From IMG/VR virus record IMGVR_UViG_3300042540_000060, positions 1-47,802 of that record: DNA of 47,802 nucleotides, one strand, 5' to 3'. Shown in pieces: positions 22,828-31,966 of the stretch (its first letter is position 1; the number at the start of each line of letters is the position of its first letter). The notes beneath the pieces were generated by a model. That model saw nothing but the letters and a program-made list of their open reading frames with translations, was not told the origin of the DNA and did not search any database. The translations under genes and the position numbers were made by a program. Source of the DNA: a virus.

Positions 22828-25800
22828 TTAAGAGAAAGAAAAAGTATACCCAGTTGTTGTAATTGTCGTAGATATAGGCAGCGTTGTTGACAATGGATCT
22901 ATACAAAGTCTTGTATCAGTTATCAACAAGGCTAAGTCCGAAGAATTATACAACCACCCGCTAGGGCAACTATATCCCGTACTAGGTATTAAAATAACAC
23001 TTCCTCCACTTATTAAGTCTACCCAACTATTAGCATACGCATAATAACCAGGAGTATACGGATCTGCTCCTATAGAAGGCACCTGTATTATTACAAATTT
23101 TTCTGTTCTACCAGAAGATGAAGTAAAAGAATACTCTCTAACGAACGTGGGATTAAATCCTAATCTAAGAGTAAACGTAGTATCCGTCGAATCACCAACG
23201 CCTCCAGCATCCGTTAATCTCATTGTAATTATATATGGTCCAATTGGTAATATATTAGGATAATAACTATTATACAACATTCCTTCCATTGAATTACTTT
23301 GTATAGAATTATTAACAGTAAAATATCCAGAAGGAACCGGAGTACCACCTAAATTGGTAGCACTTAATAATGTCCATGTCAATGGTGGATCATTTGCTAA
23401 AGCTGGATTTATACACCCATTTTGACCCTCTAACGCAACTAAATCTGTAACAGTAGGATTACTAACTATTATTTCTCCTGGAGCAGGTGGATCGATTACA
23501 ATAGGATCAACATTTCTTAATATTGCTGTTCTAGATAATGTTCTATCTAAACCACTTACCGTAGCTATAAATGTAAAAACAAAATTATTTAATTGGGATT
23601 CAGCGCCTCCTCTAAAGTAAACATTGTTATAAAAAGCCGCTTTAGTTTTTATAAACCATCTTGGAGTTGGAGATGTTATTGGGTATGCTGGATCCGGTAT
23701 TAGATCAAAATATGAAGTAACGTCTGTTCCATAGATGCCTAAAGTATTTACCGTCATCGTTAAACCTGTAATTATTTGAGGGTCATTATCAATAGGTATA
23801 CCCGCTTGATCTACTAAAGCAAAACCACCTGTAACTACATTTGCCCCAATAGCTATTCCTTCATCAAAACTAGTTGTATTCCAATCACTTAGTCTAATAT
23901 CTCCTCCTGAACCAGAAGCAATAGCCTCATTTAGTTCTATAACAGATCCCGTAGTTGTAGTCTCCCAAAATATATCTAATAACGATTCTGTAGGAGCTGT
24001 TTCAGCAATACCTAAATTCATGTATACAGTATAGTCAGGTCCTGGACCACTTGCTACAACACCAAATTGTTTTACTGTTGATATTCGCCCTATTAATGGA
24101 TTAGATTGTACGCTATAAAAGTATGGAGAAGGAATAAACGGAGCAGCTGTGCCATCTCCATTAAACAGCTCTACATTGTCGGCAATAGTACTAACTATCA
24201 TTGATGTTTTGCCTGGGTAATACTGTACATTATTCGGATCAATAACAAAGCTTCTCTCTATTGGATTTACTCTATTAAATAATCTAACACTGCTCCTAAA
24301 TTGCTTTTGCAAAGGTCCAACTTCAGATAAATCTCGCGGCACTTTGTTTATATTATCGTTTATTAATACGACATGAGATGTTTTTCCTATTTCCTTAGCT
24401 ATATCATCTGGATAGGCCGCCATTACTCCTGGCAGATAAACATTATAGTAATCTTGTTCTGTTTGTTTTACAACAATCTTATATGAATACCATCCAAGAG
24501 GATTATAGTCTGCCGATAATGGATCGCCGTTATATACCCCTGGATAAGCAGATGAAAACTGCGGATCAGCTGGAATTAACTGATTGAATATTACTTTTAA
24601 TGAATTACCAGGCCAAGTCATAGGATCAATAGACTCTGTTATATATGGGGCATATACAGTTGATCCAGAAAATGTTTGGCCTTCTGCTACTACTGCCCCT
24701 GTATTGCTAGATAATAATACAGTGGACTGTCTTCCAAATTTATCAGCCAAAACAACTCCCACCTGATAACTTCTATTACATTTTAAACTATGGTTAGGGT
24801 ATTCAATATAACTAGTAAAACCATTTACGGTATCAAAATCGTATTTAGTAGACACAGCTACATTGTAGTCTAACCTTACGTTAGTGGGTAATGGAGTGTG
24901 CTTGTCTTGGTAATTACCATAAACAACTCTATTACTTATAACCTCTTGAGCAAGAGCTTTTACAGGAACTATATCATATACCCTAGTAGTTTCTGTTGTT
25001 GGTAATGTTTTATATGGTTTTTTAGAACTGTAAGTATATAAAAAATAATCTTCTCCTCCTTCAACCTGATCTTCGATTGTTTCTATAGTTAATGTATCTA
25101 ATACCTTTATAGATAACCCATCAGATTCTTTGTATAGAATATCTAATTCAGTGATTTTTAAATCTTCTTGAAGTAAAGATTTTCCAATAGGCAATGGTAT
25201 AACTAATTTTATTTGGGTTACTTTGTTCTGCATAAAAGCAACAACAGTACTTCTGTAAGTGGCTTCTTCATCATCAATGTTGAAGTCCGCATTGTATGTA
25301 AAGTAACCATCTTGCTGTGGTATAAACGCTATTTGTGTGAATGGCGCTATTAAAGAGTATTCACCATCATCAAATTTGAATCTATATGAAAATCTTACAA
25401 ACTTATCTTTTAAATAGTCAGGATCCCCTGGAAACGCTGGATCATAATATGGATTAATCGAAAATACCAATTGAGTATTATCATCAAAATCCACGTCTCC
25501 TGATAAAGTTATTTCTGTAGTAATTTCATTAAAACTAACAATTGTTACATCGCGAGGAATAATTTCCCCTGTACCATCAATATATCCCACATCTGCTCCA
25601 GGAGTTATTACTCCTGTAATACCTTTGATAGTAAATGTATCGGTCATTCCGGTAGCGCCATCGGTAAAGCATTCTCCTCCATCTGGATAATATAATGATG
25701 AAACATCCTTCATTGTTGTTTCGTAACTTTCAGGAGCCTCCTCACTTTCTTGCCAAAGCTCTATTGGTTTATATGGATAGTATTTAGCAACGGATATCAT

Positions 25801-26310
25801 ATCTTCTGTTATATAATAATCTGGAGTACTAAAAGCTGTATCTACATTTATTTTTCTTGGCTGATTCCTATTGTCTGTCCAGAACAATAAATTCTCTAAT
25901 AAATTTACCCCAATTATAGGATTTGTTATTGAAAAATTTAAGAATGCTCCGGATACTAATTTAGTAGCAACATTGGTACCGAAATTATATGTGAATATAT
26001 AATTTTTAGCAGTTGGAGAATATTGGTTTGTTCCGGTTGTGTCTGTATAATCTGTTAAGAAAAAATAACCTACATTATTGGATAAGTCTATTGTCTGTCC
26101 AATACAGTCAAGCCCAGTCTCATCAATTAATTCGTTAAAATCAACTAATAGACTATTGCCTAGAACTGTTTGCATTGCGCCAACATCTGAATTTTCTGAC
26201 TTACTTATTTGCAAATTTACAGCATTTCGATACTCGTTTTCAGGAACTAACCTGTCATCGAGATCTTTATTCATTTTTCCTCCAGTAAAATTATTTTTAA
26301 TTTCTGCCAT
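22828..26310 (-). CDS. Tail nozzle/tubular protein, N-terminal part with Ig-like end
   Basis: A 1160-residue structural protein. The start IKNNFTGGKMNKDLDDRLVPENEYRNAVN, then SDVGAMQTVLGN, is the conserved opening of the nozzle/tail tubular B-type proteins of marine and crAss-like phages, comparable to the T7 gp12 start. The middle has many beta strands and the conserved NRVVYGNYQDKHTPLP and ADKFGRQSTVLLS segments. The last 300 residues (from about 860) look like two Ig- or cadherin-like beta domains, with GPYIITMRLTDAGGVGDSTDTTFTL. The protein appears to lack the expected second half, which the next gene supplies. It is 6 nt downstream of the ring protein gene. Confidence 0.72.
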   Translation of the reverse strand: MAEIKNNFTGGKMNKDLDDRLVPENEYRNAVNLQISKSENSDVGAMQTVLGNSLLVDFNELIDETGLDCIGQTIDLSNNVGYFFLTDYTDTTGTNQYSPTAKNYIFTYNFGTNVATKLVSGAFLNFSITNPIIGVNLLENLLFWTDNRNQPRKINVDTAFSTPDYYITEDMISVAKYYPYKPIELWQESEEAPESYETTMKDVSSLYYPDGGECFTDGATGMTDTFTIKGITGVITPGADVGYIDGTGEIIPRDVTIVSFNEITTEITLSGDVDFDDNTQLVFSINPYYDPAFPGDPDYLKDKFVRFSYRFKFDDGEYSLIAPFTQIAFIPQQDGYFTYNADFNIDDEEATYRSTVVAFMQNKVTQIKLVIPLPIGKSLLQEDLKITELDILYKESDGLSIKVLDTLTIETIEDQVEGGEDYFLYTYSSKKPYKTLPTTETTRVYDIVPVKALAQEVISNRVVYGNYQDKHTPLPTNVRLDYNVAVSTKYDFDTVNGFTSYIEYPNHSLKCNRSYQVGVVLADKFGRQSTVLLSSNTGAVVAEGQTFSGSTVYAPYITESIDPMTWPGNSLKVIFNQLIPADPQFSSAYPGVYNGDPLSADYNPLGWYSYKIVVKQTEQDYYNVYLPGVMAAYPDDIAKEIGKTSHVVLINDNINKVPRDLSEVGPLQKQFRSSVRLFNRVNPIERSFVIDPNNVQYYPGKTSMIVSTIADNVELFNGDGTAAPFIPSPYFYSVQSNPLIGRISTVKQFGVVASGPGPDYTVYMNLGIAETAPTESLLDIFWETTTTGSVIELNEAIASGSGGDIRLSDWNTTSFDEGIAIGANVVTGGFALVDQAGIPIDNDPQIITGLTMTVNTLGIYGTDVTSYFDLIPDPAYPITSPTPRWFIKTKAAFYNNVYFRGGAESQLNNFVFTFIATVSGLDRTLSRTAILRNVDPIVIDPPAPGEIIVSNPTVTDLVALEGQNGCINPALANDPPLTWTLLSATNLGGTPVPSGYFTVNNSIQSNSMEGMLYNSYYPNILPIGPYIITMRLTDAGGVGDSTDTTFTLRLGFNPTFVREYSFTSSSGRTEKFVIIQVPSIGADPYTPGYYAYANSWVDLISGGSVILIPSTGYSCPSGWLYNSSDLALLITDTRLCIDPLSTTLPISTTITTTGYTFSFS

Positions 26311-26316
26311 TATATT

Positions 26317-27555
26317 TTAGTGTTTAATCCATTTTGATTTACCTCTCATAACCTGTACAATCTCATGTAACTTGATATTAGATAAACGTATTTTAGCATT
26401 TCTTAATTTAGCAAACTTTTCTCTATTCAATCTTTGTACAAGATATTCTGGTGAATCTCTTCTTGTAGATACTATTGCGTGTAGTATATAAGCATACATT
26501 GCTTCTTCTGCCATTTTAGGTACTCTAGAATCTAAATCATACGCTAATCCATCTGATATATAATCCAATGTAATTATCATCTTATGTAGATTGCTAGAAA
26601 AAGACATTTTACCCTCTCTGTCATTTATAGTAAACCATCCGTTGCCTTGCGCATATTGTGGGTCTAATCCATATTGTCTACCTACAGCTCCGAAATTATC
26701 CATTCCATAATACCAACCACCAAAATCATTATCTGCTCCCCAACCATTAGCTAGGTATGTGCCATTTAACAAGTCTGTACTAGCTCTTCTCCATCTTTCT
26801 TCTATTATTGGTTCAGTTTCGATGTTGTTATTAAATTGATCTTGCGTGGGAACTCCTCTGTCGTCCTGTAAAGGAGCTTCTGACGGATTAGAAGTTAAGT
26901 TATTAGCTGGATAGATTGGATGCTTTACGCCTTGTCTATCGATCCAATAAACACCTACATAGTTTACGTAATCTTGCGGTAATACAACACTTAAAGAATG
27001 AGGGATAGTTAACTCTTGTGATTTGATACTTTTCAATGTATCATAACTAAATTCCTGCATAGCTCGCTTAGCATGGAATATTACATCTGTTCTTTTTACA
27101 TCTGGTATTAATTTGCCATTACCAACGTAAGCAACAATAAAACTATTTATTACATCACTTAACTTTGTGTATTGGTATCCTCCATAGTTCTCTTCTACAA
27201 TATTTCCAAAAGCATCTTCGTCGCCGTAGTTACCACCTGTTAATATTTTTAATTGAACAACAAATACATCGCTGACTCCTGGGATAACTCCCATTAAATC
27301 TATTGAGTTACCAACAACAGTGTATTCATCTGTATATTCTTCAAACGACCCAGGCAATCCTCCTGTTACGCTAACATAAAGTTTAAAGTTATTTAATGGA
27401 TAATTCTCGGCATTGGGATCATAGGAATAAAAAACTAAGTCAGTATTGAATGTTGTAGTGAAAACAGAAGTTACTCCATCTCCTACAAAACTTTGAACAC
27501 CTTCGTAATATTGTCTATTTGTTTCGGTAATTAAACCGCCATTAGGCATTGGCAT
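26317..27555 (-). CDS. Tail ring/adaptor protein
   Basis: A 412-residue connector-type protein. From residue 125 it reads like the marine podovirus and crAss-like ring protein: SDVINSFIVAYVGNGKLIPDVKRTDVIFHAKRAMQEFSYDT, then IPHSLSVVLPQDYVNYVGVYWIDRQGVKHPIYPA, and a C-terminal helical end (VQRLNREKFAKLRNAKIRLSNIKLHEIVQVMRGKSKW). Residues 1-120 form an extra beta-rich domain (SFVGDGVTSVFTTTF, DEYTVVGNSIDLMGV) that I do not recognise in the usual versions. It likely binds below the portal as part of the neck. Gaps to neighbours are 5-6 nt. Confidence 0.68.
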   Translation of the reverse strand: MPMPNGGLITETNRQYYEGVQSFVGDGVTSVFTTTFNTDLVFYSYDPNAENYPLNNFKLYVSVTGGLPGSFEEYTDEYTVVGNSIDLMGVIPGVSDVFVVQLKILTGGNYGDEDAFGNIVEENYGGYQYTKLSDVINSFIVAYVGNGKLIPDVKRTDVIFHAKRAMQEFSYDTLKSIKSQELTIPHSLSVVLPQDYVNYVGVYWIDRQGVKHPIYPANNLTSNPSEAPLQDDRGVPTQDQFNNNIETEPIIEERWRRASTDLLNGTYLANGWGADNDFGGWYYGMDNFGAVGRQYGLDPQYAQGNGWFTINDREGKMSFSSNLHKMIITLDYISDGLAYDLDSRVPKMAEEAMYAYILHAIVSTRRDSPEYLVQRLNREKFAKLRNAKIRLSNIKLHEIVQVMRGKSKWIKH

Positions 27556-27560
27556 ATATT

Positions 27561-28313
27561 TTAGTTTTTAGAGTTATTTTCTTCTTGTTGTGATTTTTGA
27601 GCTGCTATTTGTACAATCTCAGGGTCTCTTACTATAACACCAGCATATAATAATATCTTAGTTATAACATTAGTTTGTTCTGCTGAGTCTAAATCAAATT
27701 GAACAGAATTACTAGCAGAATATATGTATGGTCCATTTGTCCAAGTAACTCCACCTATACCAGTATAACCCCACACAACATCTACCGGTTTTCTAATATA
27801 AGAAACACTTATATCCGCGGCTAATGTTATATCTTTTGGATGAACATATATACGAGGCAATGTTGCTGCTGTACCTACAACTCCTAATGTGGCATTCTCA
27901 TATAAGTATACTGGAAATTGTTTTGTTGGCTTTGTAAGAGGTGATAAATTAAGATATATCAATTGATCTTTTTGAACCCTTTCTATTTCTATTTCATCTT
28001 TATATATAACGGTACCTAACTTGTGTAGATTAGAAGGTACTACAAAATAGTCTGTTCCCCCGGGTTTAGTACAGGAGCCAAATGTTTTGAATATAGATAA
28101 CATACTGTCTATATTCTTTTGTCTATCGGCATATTCCGTATTAGATTGAGGAATCCTTAATTGTTGGTTTAAATCATCAAAATAAGATTCAAATATTTCT
28201 AATTGAACCTGTGTTGCTACTTTGTTAAACTCATCTGGAGTCATATAGCCTCTCTGTTCTTTATTAAGAATAGAAAGTACTGTTTTGTAAACTGTATCTA
28301 CGTTTATTGCCAT
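27561..28313 (-). CDS. Head-tail connector/ring protein
   Basis: A 250-residue protein beginning with a helical part (DTVYKTVLSILNKEQRGYMTPDEFNKVATQVQLEIFESYF), then a beta-rich part with YKDEIEIERV and TLPRIYVHPKDITLAADISVSYIRKPVDVVW. This order is typical of ring proteins that follow the capsid genes in marine Bacteroidota podoviruses. The C-terminal helix (NVITKILLYAGVIVRDPEIVQIAAQKSQQEE) fits a connector. The function is inferred from family resemblance and gene order. It is followed 5 nt later by the larger ring protein. Confidence 0.62.
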   Translation of the reverse strand: MAINVDTVYKTVLSILNKEQRGYMTPDEFNKVATQVQLEIFESYFDDLNQQLRIPQSNTEYADRQKNIDSMLSIFKTFGSCTKPGGTDYFVVPSNLHKLGTVIYKDEIEIERVQKDQLIYLNLSPLTKPTKQFPVYLYENATLGVVGTAATLPRIYVHPKDITLAADISVSYIRKPVDVVWGYTGIGGVTWTNGPYIYSASNSVQFDLDSAEQTNVITKILLYAGVIVRDPEIVQIAAQKSQQEENNSKN

Positions 28314-28334
28314 TGTTTGTTTTTATTATAATAT

Positions 28335-28373
28335 TTAGGCAGCTACCGCGTTATTACGCAATAGCCGCCCTAA
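28335..28373 (-). other. Long imperfect hairpin between virion genes
   Basis: On the minus strand TTAGG-G-CGGCTATTGCGT pairs with the following AACGCGGTAGCTGCCTAA, giving about 17 pairs, including a few G-T pairs and one bulge, with a tiny loop. It sits in the 75-nt gap before the 250-residue ring protein gene. No T-run follows, so mRNA stabilisation or processing is likelier than termination. Confidence 0.6.
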
Positions 28374-28388
28374 TATTAGTATTACGTG

Positions 28389-29162
28389 TTATTGAAATTT
28401 TTTCTCAATAGACTGGAATACCTCTATCCCCTCATCTGTTTTGAAAAAAGCAGCCATAGCCGAATACGGATTTTCATCAAAAGGTACAGTCATTAGTTTT
28501 TTACCATTAGCTGCCCATTTGAAATCGCGTTGATCTTGCGATAGCTTTATAATGTTTGCTTCACATGCTTTAATAGCGAAATTGCGAAGTTGAATGTTTT
28601 CATCGTTAACTAAATCTAAAAATAACCCAGGGTTTCTTTTAGCAAATATTAGTAAATCTCTTTTTATTTCTTTAGATGTCATTTTAGAAACTTTAGATCC
28701 TAATTCAACTCTTAAAATAGATTCTGCTTGATCAACATCCATACCTGAGGCAGCTGTCATAGCTTCTAATTCTAGTTCTAAGTAATCTAATTCGTCTATA
28801 GCAGTTACTACAGCATCAAATTCTCTATACTTTCTATTTAGCATTGGATGATAAAGAGATAATAGCTTTTGTAAATTTTGTTGATCTTTTGAAACTGTAA
28901 GAACACCATTCTTAAACATAATGTGTCCAAGAGTAGCTTCTCCTTTTTGTTCGCTTACAAACGGCGAATTCTGATTTGTTGCATATCTCAATTCTCTTTG
29001 TTCTTTTGTTTCTGGATCAAACCATAACAATGGGAACCTTCTAGAGTGTCTTGATGATATTGTATAAGTTAATGGACTATGCGGTCCCATTAATAGATAA
29101 GTGCGGTCTTTAACTTCCCACGTGTCTCCACCTGTTTGTGGAGTTGTTTTTTCTTTTGACAT
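28389..29162 (-). CDS. Conserved virion-region protein of marine podoviruses
   Basis: A 257-residue protein found right after the capsid gene in this phage type. The N-terminus reads WEVKDRTYLLMGPHSPLTYTISSRHSRRFPLLWFDP, then a strand region (QRELRYATNQNSPFVSEQKGEATLGHIMF). The C-terminal half is helical (DVDQAESILRVELGSKVSKMTSKEIKRDLL, QLRNFAIKACEANIIKLSQD). I recognise the family from uncultured marine phages but no function has been assigned; a head-associated or scaffold-linked role is a guess. It is flanked by hairpins on both sides, suggesting independent control. Confidence 0.58.
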   Translation of the reverse strand: MSKEKTTPQTGGDTWEVKDRTYLLMGPHSPLTYTISSRHSRRFPLLWFDPETKEQRELRYATNQNSPFVSEQKGEATLGHIMFKNGVLTVSKDQQNLQKLLSLYHPMLNRKYREFDAVVTAIDELDYLELELEAMTAASGMDVDQAESILRVELGSKVSKMTSKEIKRDLLIFAKRNPGLFLDLVNDENIQLRNFAIKACEANIIKLSQDQRDFKWAANGKKLMTVPFDENPYSAMAAFFKTDEGIEVFQSIEKKFQ

Positions 29163-29214
29163 AATATGATATAATTAATTATTTTTTAATTTGAAGAGTA
29201 AAAAAGAGTAAAAA

Positions 29215-29241
29215 TTACCCTCGTAATTTCAACGAGGGTAA
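29215..29241 (-). terminator. Terminator downstream of the major capsid gene
   Basis: TTACCCTCGT (29215-29224) pairs perfectly with ACGAGGGTAA (29232-29241) over 10 bp with a 7-nt loop. On the minus strand it is followed by TTTTTACTCTTTTTT. It lies 20 nt after the capsid stop and probably ends or attenuates the highly expressed capsid transcript. Confidence 0.85.
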
Positions 29242-29261
29242 AATCTACACTAATTGTTAGA

Positions 29262-30713
29262 CTAGGATACTGAAGTGAATAACACGAAGTTATTAGCACC
29301 TTGTACACATAAACATCTTTCAGACAAGAAGTTAACCTCCATTGCATCTAAATCAGATGTATATGCACCACCAACAGAACCTAATACCCAAGATTTCATT
29401 CTTCTATCGTCAGCTTGAGAAGCTCTATAACGAACATGTAAGAATGGTCTACGAATATTTGTACCTAATACTTGATCGTAAACTGTAGAAGTTCCAGCAG
29501 GTACTAATACACCATCAATAGCTGATTTAGTCATACCCCCTCTAGTCGATGCGTCGTTTAAGTATTTCCAGTCAGTTTTGTAGAAATCATAAGACCCTCT
29601 ACGGAAACCTGAGAAACCTAAGTTCAATGCCATTTCTTCTGAGTTTTCAAATAAACCGTAAGCAACCCCTCCAGCAGCACCAGAAGATAAAGCAGCTAAC
29701 ATATCATCAAAATCTAATGAAGTTTGACGGTTTAAGAAAAGCATGTTTTCTTCAATAGCTCCTTGAGTATCTAAGTTTCTTAAGATAGAATCAAATTCAG
29801 TTAGTCCAGCAGCAGCAGTAAAGTTGTTTAATACGTTACCTCTTTCTTCAATTGCAGCGAATAAACCTTGCGTACCTTTCTTACCAGCTGTTAAAGCAGC
29901 AGAGCCAGTAGCAGCCAACTCGCCTTCTACAACTGCCATTTCTAAGTAATCTTCGAAACGTAATCTTGTTTCAGACTCTGCTTTTAAGTACCACATATAT
30001 CCACCAGCTCCGTCTTCAGTAGCAATTTCTACCCACCCGATTTGAGCTGTATCCGATCCATTAACTACATATTTATTACGGATAATAATTGGAGAGTTAT
30101 TGAACTGAGTGAATGATGGTTCGATGCTTGTGTAAGAATCATTAGCTAACGTAGATCCTTTTCTATATTCAGAACCATAAACGAAGATCTTTAAATCATC
30201 CATTGCATCTGTGAATCCAGCAGCAGCTAAAGTAGCAGCAGTATAAGGAGCAACTGTTAAAGCACCAGTAGTAATATTACTAGCGGTAACTACAGCTTTT
30301 ACTTCTAATCCTGTAGTAGGATTCATAATAACGATAGTCTGATTAATAGAAATAACGTTTTGTACGAAATTTTTTGGATCAGCTGGAGTTAAGTCAACAG
30401 GGATAAGTAATGTATTTGCCGCAGCACTTACAACATCAACACCTGTATAAGCAATGTGTAATCTGTTTTGTTCTGACCAAATAACCTGATCTGAAGCCAT
30501 AGGCATTTCAGCTCCTACCATACGTAAGAATCCAGAAAGAGTTCTGTTTCCGTAGCGTTCTACTTCAGACTCATATATTTCTGGTAAATATTGTTCTGCA
30601 AAAGATACAAAATTCGCGTTAGCGGGATCTGTAAAGTTTAAATAGTTTGTATCTAAAGCTTGTTGTTTTTGAGACGGTTTAATCGACCCAAATTGAGGCG
30701 TTACATCTGCCAT
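29262..30713 (-). CDS. Major capsid protein
   Basis: A 483-residue protein placed after the scaffold and before the connector genes, where HK97-fold capsid proteins lie. Features include an N-terminal arm (DTNYLNFTDPANANFVSFAEQYLPEIYE), a central region with ALTAGKKGTQGLFAAIEERGNVLNNF, and a C-terminal part with RRPFLHVRYRASQADDRRMKSW and DLDAMEVNFLSERCLCVQGANNFVLF. The size fits capsid proteins of marine and crAss-like podoviruses (about 480-500 aa). A strong terminator follows, and codons look well suited to high expression. The assignment rests on order and size plus family resemblance. Confidence 0.75.
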   Translation of the reverse strand: MADVTPQFGSIKPSQKQQALDTNYLNFTDPANANFVSFAEQYLPEIYESEVERYGNRTLSGFLRMVGAEMPMASDQVIWSEQNRLHIAYTGVDVVSAAANTLLIPVDLTPADPKNFVQNVISINQTIVIMNPTTGLEVKAVVTASNITTGALTVAPYTAATLAAAGFTDAMDDLKIFVYGSEYRKGSTLANDSYTSIEPSFTQFNNSPIIIRNKYVVNGSDTAQIGWVEIATEDGAGGYMWYLKAESETRLRFEDYLEMAVVEGELAATGSAALTAGKKGTQGLFAAIEERGNVLNNFTAAAGLTEFDSILRNLDTQGAIEENMLFLNRQTSLDFDDMLAALSSGAAGGVAYGLFENSEEMALNLGFSGFRRGSYDFYKTDWKYLNDASTRGGMTKSAIDGVLVPAGTSTVYDQVLGTNIRRPFLHVRYRASQADDRRMKSWVLGSVGGAYTSDLDAMEVNFLSERCLCVQGANNFVLFTSVS

Positions 30714-30725
30714 AATTTTTTAATT

Positions 30726-31931
30726 TTAGTTGTTAAATTTACTTTTTATTTTTAATTTCGTAGAATCAACACCATTAATTGCTTTAACTTTAAATCCATT
30801 AACAAATATCTCGCCAGATGCCGTTTGTCTAGGCGTAGCAGATATATTATTAGATTTTGCGGTTATCTCTTTAACGGCATCAGCTTTACCTTGCTCATAG
30901 AAATGATTAGCTAAAGCATCTACATTTTCTGCAGCATACATTGCTTTGTGATAACCTTTCAAATCTGTAACCTCCCCTTTATCGTTCAAGAACCTCTTGA
31001 CTAGATTGGTAATGTTTGATTGTTTATCTGCCACAACTTCTGTATTTTGAACTCCATATCTAAAATTCTTTTCACCCAATTTGAAATCAAAACCTTTGAA
31101 ATCTTGAGAGAAAAAATTCTTTGTGTCGCTCTTAAATTTAGAATGTTGTGTTTCCACAATTTCCTGCTCTGTTTGGTATCTATTGAAAAAGTCAAGTGCT
31201 TTTTGTTGATCCTTATTTATACTAGGTCGTAACTTAACTTCCTCATAATATTTACTTTTTAGATCTTCTAAAAACCCCTTAGCTTTTGCAACTTCTTCTT
31301 TAAATGCGAGTTTCTTTTTACGGATATCTCGCTCATCGTCATCATCTTCATCATAAGAGAATCTGTCTTCCATTAGGAATTCAATTTCTTCTTCATTAAG
31401 ATGAGGTCTAGTTTTTTTATAATATTCTTTTAATAATACTTCATTATTAATATTTGAATAATCTGCATTCAATCTAACGTAGTCTTCAACGGTACCACCT
31501 GTGTCCTCCATAAAAGATACAAGCTTTTCGATGTTCTCCGGTAATTGTCTTCCGGTTTTCTCTAGCTCATTGAATGCTTCAACAGCTTCAGCTTCAAGTT
31601 CTGCAGATGAAGCGTTTATTTCTTCATTCGAGATTTCTTGTATAACCGCAACAGGTTGTTGATTAATTTCCGTTACTTCTTTTTCGTTTTCAATTTTAAT
31701 GGTAACGACTTCTTGTTTGGCGTTTCCTTGCTCCACTTCTTGCAATCCCATTTGGGGCTGTTCTGACTGTAGCACGCTTTCATTTGTGACTTGCTCTTGA
31801 ATGGCATCAGTATTTTCTTTAGGTGTTCTTAAATCAATTTTTGTAACCTCTACAGGTTTGTTTAATTTTCTTGCAGCAGGTTTTGGTTTTTGCATTTTAA
31901 AACTTCCTTCTTGTTTTACGTTCTCTGACAT
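30726..31931 (-). CDS. Capsid scaffolding protein
   Basis: A 401-residue, highly charged, mostly helical protein between the portal and major capsid genes, the normal site of the scaffold. It begins with a Lys/Pro-rich segment, then a Gln/Glu-rich coiled region with NEEINASSAELEAEAVEAFNELEKT, and an acidic run (YDEDDDDERDIRKKK) near residue 195. A more ordered C-terminal part (KSDTKNFFSQDFKGFDFKLGEKNFRYGV) would contact the capsid protein. No protease motif is visible. The function is inferred from order, charge and predicted helices. Confidence 0.65.
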   Translation of the reverse strand: MSENVKQEGSFKMQKPKPAARKLNKPVEVTKIDLRTPKENTDAIQEQVTNESVLQSEQPQMGLQEVEQGNAKQEVVTIKIENEKEVTEINQQPVAVIQEISNEEINASSAELEAEAVEAFNELEKTGRQLPENIEKLVSFMEDTGGTVEDYVRLNADYSNINNEVLLKEYYKKTRPHLNEEEIEFLMEDRFSYDEDDDDERDIRKKKLAFKEEVAKAKGFLEDLKSKYYEEVKLRPSINKDQQKALDFFNRYQTEQEIVETQHSKFKSDTKNFFSQDFKGFDFKLGEKNFRYGVQNTEVVADKQSNITNLVKRFLNDKGEVTDLKGYHKAMYAAENVDALANHFYEQGKADAVKEITAKSNNISATPRQTASGEIFVNGFKVKAINGVDSTKLKIKSKFNN

Positions 31932-31966
31932 AATATAATAATATAAAATTGGTTAATATTTTTTTT

